Assembly: GCF_037975245.1 (NCBI RefSeq)
Contig: NC_092583.1
Coordinates: 4,251,264 to 4,311,263, forward strand
Length of the DNA stretch: 60,000 nt
Direction: 5' to 3'
DNA from: Apostichopus japonicus
Lineage: Eukaryota > Echinodermata > Holothuroidea > Aspidochirotida > Stichopodidae
Positions 1 through 15,201 of the stretch are shown piece by piece. The notes under the pieces were generated by a model that saw only the letters and a program-made list of their open reading frames with translations, was not told the DNA's origin and did not search any database. The position numbers were made by a program, and so were the translations under genes. The first letter of the stretch is position 1, and every line of letters begins with the position of its first letter.

Positions 1-240
1 TGCCAATAACATACAATCATTTGCCGTGTTATTACCCTTCCATATTGGTTAGAATTATTGGGGAAGTCGTTACAATAATAATGATAATAATAATATCAGT
101 TTAACCATTGAAAAACACATTGCAAATTATATTTCTTTCAGTAGGTGCCCGAAAAATTCTCAGCATATTGCCCGAATTTTCACAAAAAATTTTGGTTGGG
201 GGGCTCCAGCCCCCCTGCCTCCTACGCCTATGGTGATCCA
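1..240 (-). repeat. Dispersed repeat, GGGCAATATGCTGAGAATTT family
   Basis: The reverse complement matches 31600-31960: the same CGGGCAATATGCTGAG and TTTTTCGGGCACCTACTGAA monomer, the same flank with CATATTGGTTA, and a C-rich/G-rich end with CCTACGCCTATGG. It lies in the CASD1 intron that crosses the window start. Confidence 0.6.
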
Positions 241-514
241 TTAAGTAGGGATGAATCAACTTTTATCAAATGAGGTCGGTAGTTTATGTCAGCAGCCATT
301 ACTTATGTAGAATCTCATCGTCAAATTGTCAAATTGCTGTACAGGTACAGCAGCCAAAGGTTTATCGAAATATTTTTCACAGAATTTTTTTTTACCTAGA
401 AACCGCACTATTTTATAAGAGACATAACTTCAGAGTGATCAAAACTGCTACGCTGAACACTAAATGATTTTCCTGTAAATAGTAACGTTGTAATTTCAAA
501 ATTTCAATCTTTAG

Positions 515-632
515 GGAGACAGCTTACTGCTTGAGGAAGAAGAGAATTGTCCTCATCGGTGATTCTCGAATCCGGCAGATTTACGATGGACTGCTAGAAT
601 TTCACGGTATTCAACAGGAAGTAGCGGAAAAG
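515..632 (+). CDS. CASD1: CASD1 exon with GDS nucleophile motif
   Basis: The acceptor is TTTAG before 515 and the donor AAG/GTGAGT. The first base completes a split codon, then 39 codons follow and it ends in phase 0. It encodes ETAYCL then GDSRIRQ; the serine is the family's catalytic nucleophile. This is the first CASD1 exon visible in the window. Confidence 0.93.
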
Positions 633-3600
633 GTGAGTTGCTGTGTATTTCTCTACTGTACAGTTTCCCATCCATGCAGAAATTTGTGTGGTGTTCTTGT
701 CTTGAACTATTTCATCTGAGCTGAATAGTTGGCCTCTATTAATAATAACTAAGTTAGAAATGCAGTCCTGAGTCAAAACTTGGTAGCCCTCCTTAGTAGG
801 AGATGTGGAAAAAAGCCATTGTTTTATTTTGGTAATTGTTTAAATTTTTACAAAATTTTGTGGTCTACTACCTCTGACCATAATGGTTTTATGATGCATA
901 CTGGGTTTTGTGCTGCAAGTTTTACTTTCCCTGGTAGTGGATACCTCTAGGAATATAAATTCAAAGTTCTCCCATCTTGTCAGTTTTTGACAACCAAAAC
1001 TTGGTCTGTGTTTGTCAATCGGAGAACTAGTAGCCATCTCCTTTTTTGCCAACCTTGTTGGACAACCCACTCTGCTGTTCGGACAGACCCACTCTGCTGG
1101 TCGGACAACCCTATCTGCTGTTCAGGCAACCCTGTCTGCTGATGCGATAGCCCACATTGCAGTTAGGACAACCCTTCCTGCTGTTCAGACAACCTTTAAA
1201 GAATTGCTAGGTTGTTCAATGGACTTGATGAAGTTACCATTTACCTTGTAGAAGATGCTGCTTTTCTTGTTTGGTTAATTTTGTTTTCATCTTGTTATTG
1301 CATTCTGTTCATTTATAAAGCTAAGCAGTGAATTGTTTCAATCCTATTGACTTAAAGGCATTGAAGACTTGCCCCAAATCGCGTGCGGCCATCTGAAAAA
1401 GTTAACTTTCCGTTGCTTGCAAGTGATGTTTGTTTGTGTCGCTACAAAATGCAGACAGTAATGAAACGTGATACCTTGTTATCTTTAGCTGGACCTGAGA
1501 TGTCCATCGCTGTATCGTTTGCACACTGTGCTGAGGGTATTGACCGCAGCTGTATGTACTGACTGTACACTAGTGTCTAATTAACGGCGGTAGCAACTCG
1601 CTGTGTGTGTATTTCCTGGGATCGATGGTGGTGTCTAACACTTCTGTTACACCTCATTCAAAACTAGGTCAGATTACCGGCATTAGACGTTCTTTTTGCG
1701 CGAGTCTTCACACCCTTTAGCAGAGAAAATTGACTTTGTACTAGAACGTATGATAAGTATTAATACACACAAAATATGGGAAAGGAAGTGAAATTAAGCA
1801 CCTCATTAGATATAGTTGTGGTGAAGTACAGATTGATTCAGTAATATAACACTGATCTGTGGAAAGAGAAGGAAGTTGGATCACAAAGGTGAAACTGGGG
1901 ATATTTCCATTCCTATTTAAAAAGATGCTGCAACTGATATTAGCTCTGTGTTTTCCCCATATTGCAGTTTGCTTCGGCTCCACCCACATTCACAGGTATT
2001 GCAATGCTAGCAAGAAGTGTTTAGTCCTACTCAATTTATATCCAGGGGTCAGCGAAGCATTGGTGAAAAAATTAATGTGATAAGAACTCAGCTTCCATAT
2101 CTACAGCACACTGAACTAGATTGAAATATTGTCTGAAAGGTGTGATATAAGATTTATTTCATGAATAATAACGAAGGGAGAAATTAATATTTCACGGAGC
2201 AGTTTTAATTTTTATGGAAGACTGGCCGGGACATTTTTTACTGGTCGAAATCTTTGGAACTTTGAAGTAGTTAACACCTTGCCTCAAAATAATGAACCAA
2301 AAAATCATATTTGATGGCACTGAACAATATTTCGTTAATTTCTTTGATTTTTTTGATCGTGAACTGCACTTTATAAAACTATGGATTTGGATTTATTGTG
2401 TGCACAATACATACAATACAAATTTATGATTTATTGTGTGCACATTACATATAATACAAATGATTTATTGTGTGCACAATACATACAATACAATTGATTT
2501 ATTGTGTGCACAATACATACAATACAATTGATTTATTGTGTGCACAATACATACAATACAATCGATTTATTGTGTGCACACTACGTACAATACAAATGAT
2601 TTAATGTGCACAAACGATTAATTGTGTGGACAATACATACAAGACAAACGATTTATTGTGTGCACAATACAGTACATATAATACAACAAGTGTTTGTCAC
2701 TGGTGACCAAGACATAACCAAACCATTGAAAAAAAGAGTTTGCGACCCTTCAGAGGACAAGTTATCATTATTTCCCCTTTTACAGGAGTTTATTATGGTT
2801 GTGGATTAAGATCACACTCACCGAGACAAAGTTTGTTTGGAATAGAGTTATTATTTTTGGGATCCAGATGCCCCAATTCAGTCAATAAGACTGTCATTTC
2901 AAATACCAATACTGACTCTCAATACTTCCTGTCTTGATAACGTTCAAAAGTTCACGATATCTATCACATCTTGCCATTTCGGTAGACAGACTCTGTGATT
3001 TAAATGGTGTGAGACTCGCGCAGAAAGAAACGTCTAATGCCGGTAATCTGACCTAGTTTCGAATGAGGTGTAACAGAAGTGTTAGACATCACCATCAATC
3101 CCAGAAAATACACACACATAGCTTCCTACCATCGGTAATTAGACACTAGTATACAGTCAGTACATACAGCTGTGGTCAATACCCACAGCACAGTGTATAA
3201 ACGATACAGCGATGGACAACTCAGGTCCAGCTAAAGATAACAATTAAGGTATCACGTTTCATTACTGTCTGCATTTTGTAGCGACACAAAGAAAACGTCA
3301 CTTGCAAGCAACAGAAAGTAAACTTTTTCAGATGGCCGCACGCCGTTTGGGGCGAGTCTTCAATGCCTTTAAGCCGGCAGGCCACAGACTGCCTGACTGA
3401 ACTAGTCCTGCCTCAGCTCATCTTTAAACAAAGCCAGGCATTGCAAATATTTTTCCAGGTCTAATCTGACCATTTTCAGTGGAAATTATCAATTAAGTAA
3501 TTATCAATTAGTTATTACAGTGCTAGAGTAATTTAATAATTTAAGTAAAAGAAACTAGTCAGGTTAAAAAAAAAAAATGTTAGTATATAGTGTTCGTAGA

Positions 3601-6600
3601 TCTTCTTCCAAAAAATAAGGGTCTTATTTGTTTTTTTGTTTTTTTCAAAAACATTCTTGGTGCACTTGTTACAGGTAAATTAAACTAGATTAACCCTTTC
3701 ATTTTATAGACTCCAATGTTTAATCTCCTTTTTTCTTTTTATCTCAATACATTACATGTATAGAGATATTGTAACAGTAAGTGGGACTCTCTCTTCTCTT
3801 AAAAAATTTTCAGCATCTTCAAACAAAGTTCTTTTTTTTGGAATTTCCAGAGCAAGAATATATCATTATAGACCAACAAAAGTTACTATTTTTTATTCCA
3901 GAATTGTATCTCATTCTATGACTTTTTCACCGATTTATGTCCAAATCGGGCTGAAAACACACTTTGGAAGACCTTTTTTGCACACGCTCCAAAACTTGTT
4001 TGTAGGGAACTTTTGCCCATGTTTTCCTGCTCATTTGTTAATTATTATTCGATGTCTATGGTTTATTATGGGCACGTGACATATTACTTCTGAGCGATTG
4101 GTTGATATCTGCGGTTTAATGTTTATGAAAGAGAATAGAATAGAATTGTCTTTCAACAGTGGTATCGTCTAAGATAGGGTCCTATGTATTATATATTTTA
4201 TTAACATTTTAAACTTTCATTTGTTGTTTACAGGTAGGTATTAATAAGAATTTTACTAGCTATATATGACATTTTATGGCTTTATTTGCTGTATTTGATG
4301 TTTAAATGATTTTTCTTTCTTAAAACAACACTGAGCTACCGCCCCTACTTTTAGTAAAAAGGTCCGTTTTTGATGATTAAGCCCCGCCTCCAAGTCTGTT
4401 TTGTAGCAGATTGGCTATGACTCATGACAGCTACATGTTAGATATACGAAAATGGCTACCCTCGCGACCAATTATCTGTACTGTAGTTATGAACGCGAGG
4501 TGTAGTGTATTGCATGCTAATTACATATACACATTGTGTAAGTGCTGAATTCTACGTAGTGCATTTAATTTATATTAGGCCTTCGTTTTTGTAACATCCA
4601 TTTAAGGATAGTACTGGTGTTCAGGTAGCTTTTCAGAGCAAGGGCCATGATAAGTTTGTTTGATTGCCATTCATGTATTTTTGTATAATTACGTATACAC
4701 ATTCGTGTACTTCTGAAGGCTACTTAGGCCTAGTGCATTTAAAAAATATATATGTAGGCCTAGGCCTGTTAGGCTTTCAGTGATAGCCACATTAGCATTG
4801 TACTGGTGTTCAGACAGCTTTTCCTAGGAAGGACCAGGGTAAGTTTTTTTGATGGGTACGTATAAAAGAGGAGCCGGCCATAGCATCACAACTTTTATAA
4901 GACTATAAAAATTGTATAAGGTTATGTTTTATTTATAAGGATATAAGATGTATAAGGTTATAAGAAGTATGTTTAGCTTTCTTTTGAACCTGTGATGTTT
5001 GACATCAAATGTACAAAACATTAAAATAAAATAACAAAATGGAGAGGAACTGAGGTGGCTATTAGGGGAGGAGGAGGCCACCCATCACTTGCATATAAAA
5101 ACTTGTAATCTTCTTTTACATTACTTTTTCCAAGTCATAAATCCATGAAATCTTCATGTCAGAAAAATTGAGATGGAAAGACTTGGGTTGTTTTGATACT
5201 TGGAAGTGGACACAGTTTTGATGGTAGTCACCACTACAGTCTACAGTAACATACAGTAGGTCAATAGGCCTAGCTCTCAAGGCGGGCATCAAGAATATGG
5301 TCGAGTTGTTCGCCTCTTCTAATTTGGCCGTTGTCATTGACGTCAAACTATATATGACCAAAAAGTCAGACACTGAGACTGACCCAAGTTGAAGGATACC
5401 CAAAAAAAACAAGTTCTTAAATATTCTATGACATTACTAAACCTTGCAACGTCGTTCTTTCGACAAACAGGCAATGGGCTCTAAAGGCAACACTCGCAGG
5501 ATGAAGGGTAACCTGCAGAGACTATTCGTGGCAAAGTAGCATAAATGCATATTTGTTGTACCATGATTGATATTGATAATTGTAGAGACAGAGCAAAGAT
5601 TTGAAATTAGGAATCAAAATTAAAACTTCCAGTATTGAGGTACTGCGTCATTGATGCTCTTGTTCTTTTTTCTTTTTTCTTGTTTTTTATAATTATCTAC
5701 AGTATTCAAGCACAATTTCTTTTGTCTTGTTTATCTTGTTTACAAACTTTACTCTTAACACAAGCTAACAAGACAAAAGCAAACAATAGAACCGTACTGT
5801 CCATTGTTTTCTTAATATCACACAGAGTAAGAGGAACTGCAGACAAAACCTGTCATGATATGAACCCCATAATTTTTGGAATTTCTGAATCAAAAGTGTG
5901 AGTTGATAATTGATATGGACACTGGGTTGCTTCTGATTCAGTGTTCACAAGCCTGGAAATTAGATTCTCCCGATAATGTTTGAATTACAACCTGAGGGAA
6001 ATTATTGAAATTTGATTAAAGATTTGTTTGAACAGTTGGTGGTATTGTCAGAAAATATTTACAGCACAATGTAAAACTTGAGTTTAAAATCAATATAATC
6101 TATGCTATTGTCTGGGTCAATCTACTATCTACAACACTAAATCTTAAAACCCTAATAAACACTGGTTTATGGAGAAAGTATGTATACCCTAACATCATTA
6201 TATGCAACCTAAATTTTTAAAATCGTCAGAGATTTAAAAAATAGCCGAGTCGGTTGTCAGACAGGATTCTATCATGTGTAAAAGTAAGAGGGCCTGACGT
6301 TTCGATCCTAGCAGGATATTCTTCAGAGGCTGAATGACAAGCTACAGTAGCAGAAGGGACAAAAACACACACAGAATACAGACAGGTTAATGAGCAGGGT
6401 GACACAAAAGAGATAGATTTAAGAGGATTATTAGACAAGGGATGGGGAGAAGAAAGAAACAAGTTTTGTTTTAGTTTTGATTTAGGATTCTATCATGTCT
6501 AACAAAAGATCTGATCAAGTGCTTATTTAGTTGAGAAGCCACTAGACAACAGCGAGGGTGGTTTATAATAAACAACCCTGCATTTATTCTCTCGTTGCCT

Positions 6601-9600
6601 GTTTATACTGGATCCAAACCATAGCTCTAAATCAGACCCAGGCCTGGAAAGTTAGGCTATTTAGTGGCGTAATGCTAGTGGATTTCAAAGTGTTCCAGTC
6701 AAAAAGAAAGAGTGAAAAAAAGGGCATTTTCTGCAGGTATTGATGTACGTCGTTGTTTTTTCTGTTAATTCAAGAAAAATGCTGGTGGGAATTTGATAAT
6801 AGCAAGTACATTTGTTATGCACTGGTATTTTATTTAGCAAGTGTTTTTAGCTTAATGCTAGTGGATTTCAACATTTGCCAGTACAAAAAAATCAAAGTGA
6901 TTGGCATTTATTGGCTAGTATACACATATTTTTATTTTAGTTAATGCTAATTTTCTGTTAATTCAAAGAAAATGCCAGTGTGAATTATTTTTTTAGCAAG
7001 TACAACTTTTTATGCACTGGTAGTTTTTTTTTAAAGTTTTTTTAAAATGGCTAAAATTAAGTAATTCTGAGTGGGCAGACCTGATAGTCACCCAGGGTCA
7101 AACACATATAAGCATACGGGACCGTTTCAGTTTGGGAAGGCAGAAACTTTCGTGCCCGAAAGTTCCTGTGACACTATCTAAGCGGAGCGCCACCATCGGT
7201 TGGCGCATAGCGTACAAGAAATTTTTTGGCAAAATATGCCTCTCAGATTGCCGGAAATGGCACTTCTGAGGCCTTGCAAGTTGCATCTAAACATTCTTTA
7301 TTTTATAATCTCACGTTTTAGAAATTTACACTTCCCCAAAAATTTGGTAAATTAGAAGAAGACAAAATGGTAACATCACTTTGAAGGGGAAAAATAGGAC
7401 AGTATATTTATTAAGCTCCTATTTAGTTACCGTATTTATTATTTTAACACAGTACTCAGCTATTCTTCCAGAAAAAACATACATTGTTCAACGACACGTA
7501 GGCGGGATAATGTCACTGGGTCGGGTGAGACTGCAATTTGTCTCACAATAAAAGTATAAAAAAATAACAAAGAATATGATAAACCTGTACTTCTAGGCTT
7601 GTAAGCACTCCCTCCCCCCCCACCATCCATGAAAAAAAATGTTTCTTATATACACTCATGTCGGGGATGTCCAGGTATTCAGTTAATTTTGGGCGATAGT
7701 GCAAAAAGCGTGGTAGTCCAGATGAGCTGCGCTTACGGTGGTGTTACACGGAAATATTCGGGCATCATGATGCTAAATAAAGAAAGTCATTAGGCCTATA
7801 TTAATATTAATGTCACAAAACAAATAACACTAAACACTCTTCATGGAATTGTCGGGCAAAAATTTGAAAAAGATTCGGGCAAGCTACTGCATATTTAAAT
7901 ATATATATTTTTTTCTCCTCTTAAGCTGCCCGAATTTTTCAGGACTTTTGCCCGAATTTCTTGTCCTCTGGAAATTTGGGGGGGATGCCACCCCCCCCAC
8001 CCCCCGCCTCGTACGCCTGTGGTCAAACATGACCTCTTGTAGCCAAATATCAGACATGACATTTACTTTGACGAAACCAGTAGAATTGATGGCTTTTTCT
8101 GTTTGGTGCTTTTCCATTTTCTCATCCCGTCATGTAAATATATAATGTGGAAGATGGATCATCCCTCTTTAAAGAATTTTTTAAGATTTTTTTTAACGAT
8201 TGCACTGCTTCTACAGAAGTCTCTCTGTTCATTTTCTACACGCAGCATTCCAACAAGAAATATGAATTGAAAGAAGAAAATGCAATCATTGTAAGTATAG
8301 ATGGAATATTGCATTACAACGGGTAGCCTGTAACCCTAAGTATACACCCTGGTACAAACAGGATCCATAGCCCCACATCTACAGTACCCGCACAAGGTCT
8401 GTGTGTGATACCATACAGTAATGGTCCTTTACACAACACTGGCTGCTTGATGCGTGGTCGCTACGTGATGGAGATGCCAATCTAACCTGGTTATTACACG
8501 GTCTGTAACAGATGTGTAACAGCATGATTTCCCTTACGTTTCCAGTTACATGATCTGTTAAGGTGACTTTCCTTTTTATAGACTTTTGCGACTAGTTTTG
8601 TGGCAGAAATGAAATTATTGACTCAAATAAATCAGTTGAGGTAAAATGACTATTACAGCTTTTGATTAATTTGTTTGAACAGACATTTTATTTGCCCATC
8701 CCTGGTTCTTTGCAAAGTTTAGTTGAGAAAATATGAATATAACGCTGTCAAAACTTCAGATTGGACCCGAGAATATATTTACTTAAGATGAGTGGCGATT
8801 TATGATATTGGGGAAGTGTCGATCAAAGTGTTATCATTATGTTTTTCTTCCAATTTTTTTTTATCTTTTCTTTCCAGGAATTTTTGTGGAATCCAGAAGT
8901 GGACCAGTCTACAATTGATGTGTACAAGAAACTCCTGGTGAGTGCTTTATACTACAATCGAACATGAGCTGCAGTTGACTGCAATTTGCTAATGTAGGAA
9001 TGTCGTCAACATTGAAATGTTTGTTGGGTTTCTTTCCTCCCAAAGTGAGAACTCACATGTGTCAACTGAATAAACAAAATGCCTCCTCCCCCTCCCCCTT
9101 CCCTCTCCTCCCAAACAAATTTGTAAAAAATTTTTTTTTTCATTACAAATTAGGGTTCTACCTTCCGCCAAAGAGTATTTAACAACATAAATTACACAAG
9201 TCAAGTCTGTATGAACTAAATGTCACAAGTAAAGGAGACATTGAAGGTTTCGATGAAGTATTGCTACACTCTATTACCAACCCAAAACAATAGTCATCCT
9301 TATTATCTCATCTCTCTACATGTAATGTATAGGGGAATGAGATATTGTACTTTACCCCACATCAGAAATGTGAAGAAGTGTGTGTGGGTGTGCGTGCATG
9401 TGTAAACGTGCGTGAGTGTGTGAGTGAGGGAGGGAGCAAAAGGAAGTGTCGCAAAGTCCTCCTAGACCACAAGTTCAAACTTGTTAGGTAGGTTTTTGAC
9501 CGAGTATTAAAACTCATGCCTGCATGATTGATGACATCAGAGGTGAAAAATCAAGAAACCTAAAAAAAATTGTTTAGCCATTTTCTGTTCATCAGCATGT

Positions 9601-11010
9601 AGGAAAAAGGCATCAAACCACACGCTATGTGTAGAATCATGAGATTAAATTTGAAAATAGGACAGATTTAGATGTTTACGGTCAGGTCAAAGGTCAAATT
9701 GGCCTAATTTAATTGTGCAAAAGTGTGGATGAAAATCGTCAAATTTGGAAGCTCATTAGTACGTCTTCCATACTTTACTCTATGAAGTTCTACATGAAAA
9801 ATGATTAAGTTAAAAGTTGTTTCAAAGTTAAAGTTACATCTAATTCAACCACTAGTGGATTCCAAATTCTTCATTATCCTTGATTTCTACTAAACTGTAA
9901 CCTAAATTATATGTAAAAACTCTGGATTCCAGCCTAAATTAACAAAGATAGAAACCAGATGCATTCAGAAGTGACCTAAACAATCACTTCCGTCATGGAA
10001 GTGCAACGGACAGATGAGATTTGCAACTCCATGGAATACTCTCTTGTGTAGATTTTACAAAAGTTCATTGACAATGAAACTGACCTCATCATCATCGTTA
10101 GGAAGAGATGGGGCCAGGGTTAGGGAGGTATAATTATGACCTTGTCTAAATAGGCGTACATTACTAGGATTATCTTTGAAAGCTTTTCTTGGTGTTGAGG
10201 TCATTTTATAAAAACATGGTCATTAAAGGGATGTGAAAGATTACATGGTGAATGGAAAGCTAGTAAACTGTTTTTTTTTTGGGGTGTTTTTACAGTTTTG
10301 TCTTTTTCAAACATTTATCTTAAAGACTTAAGTTTGTTCTACATGTATGAATTTGTTTGAGTAAAAAATTGCAAAATAAATCCCTTATATGTAGCTTACA
10401 GATAAGATATCTTAGCCATTTTTGCATTTGATTGTCAATTGTAAATTTTTTTCCCCAACTTACAGTCGATTAGTTATTGAACACCGTAACCACTTGATCG
10501 AACTATAAAGACACTCATTGATATTTTCAGCATTTTCTTCCCTTTTTAATTTTTTTGGGAGAAATCCTGTCTTTAACTACATTAGCATAAGTTTTAAACA
10601 CAACGAATCATTTTCAAACAAGAAGTGACTGTTACAACATTTAAGTATGCAATCATGTGAAAGTTGACTTTTATTGACTCAATGCAAAGCTGCTTATATC
10701 TAATGTTAACTGATGATTTTACATCCTTAGCCACCAGTCACAAACAGTAACCATGCATATATATAGCTTAAAGAGCAGTGGCATTGCAAAGCAGACCCAT
10801 TTAGTATGATATTATTGCTTCTTTCTATATTTTTATGCTCAAACTTTGGTGATTTGTAACAGCATCTAGTTGCTGGATGTACAACCTATTACACCGAAAA
10901 ACGATGAAAGTCAACAAACATGTGGTATCGCGTTCATCTTTTTATATATATATACTGTATATATATATATATATATATATACTGTATATATATATATTTA
11001 TATTTATATA

Positions 11011-11045
<35 letters not shown>

Positions 11046-11073
11046 TGTATATATATATATTTATATTTATATA

Positions 11074-11130
<57 letters not shown>

Positions 11131-14100
11131 ATATGTATGTATATACATATATGTATGGAAATTGTAGTGAGTTGAAAAATCCAGAACAGTGCAAAAATTC
11201 CAGCCTCCACCGGGATTAGAACCCGGCGTCCCGCTCTATATGCGGACACCCTATATAGATGTATGTATATATATATATATATATATACATACATACATAT
11301 TGATCCAAAAATAGCAATTGGTCCAAGCAGTATTATTTCAGTTTTATCACTTTAGGTTGTCAGGAATTTGAAAAATCTCTGACTAGTTTTCAGCTTAACT
11401 TTTACATTGTGTTTGGTGTTATTTGAGCCAAAAACCTACAGTGTTGTCTGTGATGTTGAACGTATGTATAGTTGATGTGAATGAACTAGATGAAAGTACA
11501 GACATGGTGACCCTTCACGGAATGTGGCTGTAATACTCCAATCATGTGGCAGATTATATCTACCCCCAAATAGTTTCTATTTTATGACTTTGACCTTCGG
11601 TTTTAGACAGACAGGATGTGTCACAGGGCAAAGATCTTTCTTGATTCATTTGATAATTGAACGTGCCTCTGTGTTTTGTTTTAAATGTATTGTTTTTCCA
11701 AAGAGGAAGGCCTAACCCAAACGTAGTAAATCCCTTTACGATATATCAACAGATCATAAACGTCAGTTTAGGTCATCCGTTTGAAACAAGTACTTACTGA
11801 GTGGGATATTTCTCACATAATGTGCTGTGCCGCTGGTGTGTTGAGGAAATTTGTGCTATTTCAGTGGAATAATAAATTGCCCACTTCTTACACATTTTTG
11901 TTGATGACACAGCTTTGGTTTTGTATGATTGAATGTTGTGTCGCTCTGTTTACAGTACTGTACATAAATAGTACCTGAATTACGGAATGTGAAAAAGAGC
12001 TATTAACAGTACTTAACATGGGGTATTATTATTATTAATATTATGATTTTTTTTATTACTTTTTTTTATTAATATTTTTATTATCATTATCATTATAATT
12101 ATTATTTGTCTTATGATTATAATAATTATAATTATAATTATTTTTATTATTATTATTATAACTATTATTATTATAGTTATTATTATTATTATTTGTCATG
12201 CTCTGTGTTAAAGTAACCAATCAGATATCACCAGTCATGAACTAGGACAGAGGTTTCAAGACCAGATTGCAGTACATCATGTTGTAAGCTTGATGACAGA
12301 TATTTGAATTTACACTATAAAAGCAGTTAGTACCTTCTGTCATATACTTATCGTATGAAAAATGTGAGAAAAGTGATAACTACACTATTTTCTTGGCCAG
12401 GGGTGGGGGGTGGATTCAGAAAGGTGGGTGGGGGTGTGACTTGCCCAGCCAAGCATCCAGTTTATGCATTTTTATCATCCTTCCCTTTCTGTGGAACTGA
12501 CAAATTATTCATCTGGTTACCGTGGAGACGTCATGAAGAATGTACGAAAACGTTAGGAAGTCATGTCTTATTCTTTCTCATTCCTTGAAAGTTGAAGAAG
12601 ACAACCAAGCTTCTACAGTATGTAATATGTTGCCGTTGCCTTGCAAAAATTATATTTTACCTGGTTCATTCAAAACATATGTGTCTAACACTTCTGTTAC
12701 ACCTCATTCAAAACTAGGTCAGATTACCGACATTAGACGTTTCTTAACTCCCTTTAACTATATAACACATCAAGACCAAAATTATGCCTAACGTCTTCCA
12801 AACTACTGGCATTATACGGTGTGCAAACAAAACACTGGCATTATACAGTGTGCATACAAAATAATGGCATTATACGGTGTGAAATAAAAACTACTGGCAT
12901 CATACGGTGTGTATACTTTACACGAGGGACAAATATCTGTTACACAGTCTGAATTTTACAAAGGGAAGACCGACACGTTTGAATGCATTTAGTTTCGTCC
13001 TTTTCATGCAACGGTGAGCATATGGTATCATTAATATACATGTGTGTTCAAATTAGTATGAAAAATTGAATGAATATAAAAATAATTGTGCCTTGATATT
13101 CCTGCCTTCTCATTTTTGTATCAATTCTGCCTTCACACATTTAACAGGAGGATGATCAACATCCACCATCTCTTGTTATTCATGGTGCAGCAGCCTGGAC
13201 TATCAAACTCAACTATGCTTCTCTCGATGCCCTGGCAGGCTACAAAGGTACTTCATTAAGATATTAGCTGACTCAATATTTAGAAAAAAAGTTTTTTTAC
13301 ACATGTATGGAAGTTAATATAGAACATTTTTTACATAGTTTACCTCCAAAGTCTAATTTTTTTAAAGAAAACTGGAGATCCGAAGGGGGGGGGGGGTGGG
13401 GCAGGGAGATGAGTATGGAGGGTATAGTTCAATATGATTTCTTGGTGGTCCTGGGAGATTTCAGGGTGTTGCAAAGTATAATTTAGTATGTGACCACTTT
13501 GCTCCTTTCCAAAGTTTGCTTATTTGGTTTATTTTTTCCCTCTTATATTTTTTTTATTTTTATTTTATTATATATATTTTTTTTATTCATTCATTTATTT
13601 TTTTTATATATTTATTTATTTTTTTTAATTTTATTTTATTATTATTTTAAATTTATTTATATTTACTTATTTAAATTTATTTATTTATTTTTTATTTGAC
13701 AATAACTTCTGATCCTCTCCTCCTCTTTGCCTTCTGTCGTACAAAATTGATCTTTCAAAGCTCAAGCATGTGTCTTATCCTATTCTCTCCTTTATTCTTC
13801 TATCTTCTGGTTCGGCAGGAAACTTGACCAAACTGGCCGGCATCATGCAACCCATGGCCCAGTCATCTCCCATCATATGGATGATGCAAGGTAAACCATC
13901 ACAGCACTATTCTGGGTTTATGGTAGCATACGCCCATTAAAAGCCCCATTGACTTACACACTAAAACACAATTTAGTAATGTGGTCTCTAAGTCTAGATA
14001 GAAGTTTTCACTACTGTAGCTAAACGCTACCCAATAGCTGACAAGTAGGTCTTTCATTGCACCATCAATTTTCCGTATCATGACCGCCCAGATGTTTTGC

Positions 14101-15142
14101 TATCAGAGTCAGAAATTTTTGCCACTTGTAAACAAACCTCTTCCCTCAGTGGTAAACAATATTCGTACGCTGCTCCTGGAGGCCTAAAGGGGTCTAAAAT
14201 TGCCTCAATTGACCCAATTTTCTCATCACATGTACTTCCATTCATGCTCTTCAACATGCAAGCAACAAAAAACTAGATCTTGATTGATAACAGGTCAAAA
14301 AAGATGTTCTCCTGCTGCTTCTTGGCACTTTACCTGAAGGAGATCAATCGAGCAGATTGATATAGACTCTAATAGGAGTATGCCACCTTATAGAGCCTGC
14401 TCATTATCACTGTACCCCTTAACTGATGTTTCCCCCATGATGTTTGTCTTCTATCATTGGAACACATTTTAAGCCCGGCTGAAGTGTAGGGATCTTGTAT
14501 GTTTTCAACACAGATCGTGTGTTTACAAACAGCTTTGTGCTGTATGACTACTTTTATCAGGAACATTGGTGTTAATATCAAATGCAAATGCTGTTCAAAA
14601 TGATTTCAATGTGTGTTTGCTAGAGAAGTAAACAGCTTGACAATACTTGAGATCATTTGAAGCCACTGTAGTATACAACTAGGCATGTTTAATTTGCAGG
14701 GAAACCTTGCTGGGTACTAAATGAGCAAAAAAAGATAGCGTAATAGTGATGATTAAAGAAATAAAGAAGAGTCCTAAAGTTTAGAAATGTGTTTGTGATG
14801 AGCTTAACAAGTAATTTATCCAAATTGTTTGAACTGTACATTTCTGTACAAATAATGTTACCAATGTTATAATTATACTTATAGTTATAATTATAATTAA
14901 GTTACCATTATAGTGAACAACTAAGCAGATCCAATATAAACACTTTTCATTTCGTATTTAGTCATGTCTTGTTTAACGTCAACTAACATGTATTCATTGA
15001 TAAGTTTATCACAGAATGAATTAGAGGAGATGATGTTGATTTATGTAGTAAAGACAGACCAACTGAACCTAGAAACAGAATCCGAAGGAACTGGTTAATG
15101 AATACGCCACTTAAAACAGTACAGATAGGTCATTTAATGTAT

Positions 15143-15201
<59 letters not shown>

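Larger units (their letters stand above)
633..8245 (+). other. CASD1 intron (7.6 kb)
   Basis: The largest intron. It holds a 23-bp tandem array at 1055-1195, two TTAA MITEs (1352-1720 and 3000-3372, opposite orientations), a 34-bp array at 2390-2686, duplicated segments at 4516-4852 and 6640-7030, a hammerhead-like repeat at 6274-6410 and a CCCGAATTT repeat at 7843-8030. Nothing recognised elsewhere. Confidence 0.6.
8938..13147 (+). other. CASD1 intron (4.2 kb)
   Basis: Contains a GT-rich run near 9375-9425, a (TA)n block at 10940-11150, a tRNA-like box B fragment near 11150-11260, an (ATT)n tract at 12020-12200, a truncated TTAA MITE at 12681 and a 36-bp tandem repeat at 12795-12912. The rest shows nothing recognised. 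Confidence 0.6.

Noticed and set aside
10870-11219. Open frames rich in Tyr-Ile on both strands
   Set aside because: Pure products of the (TA)n microsatellite.
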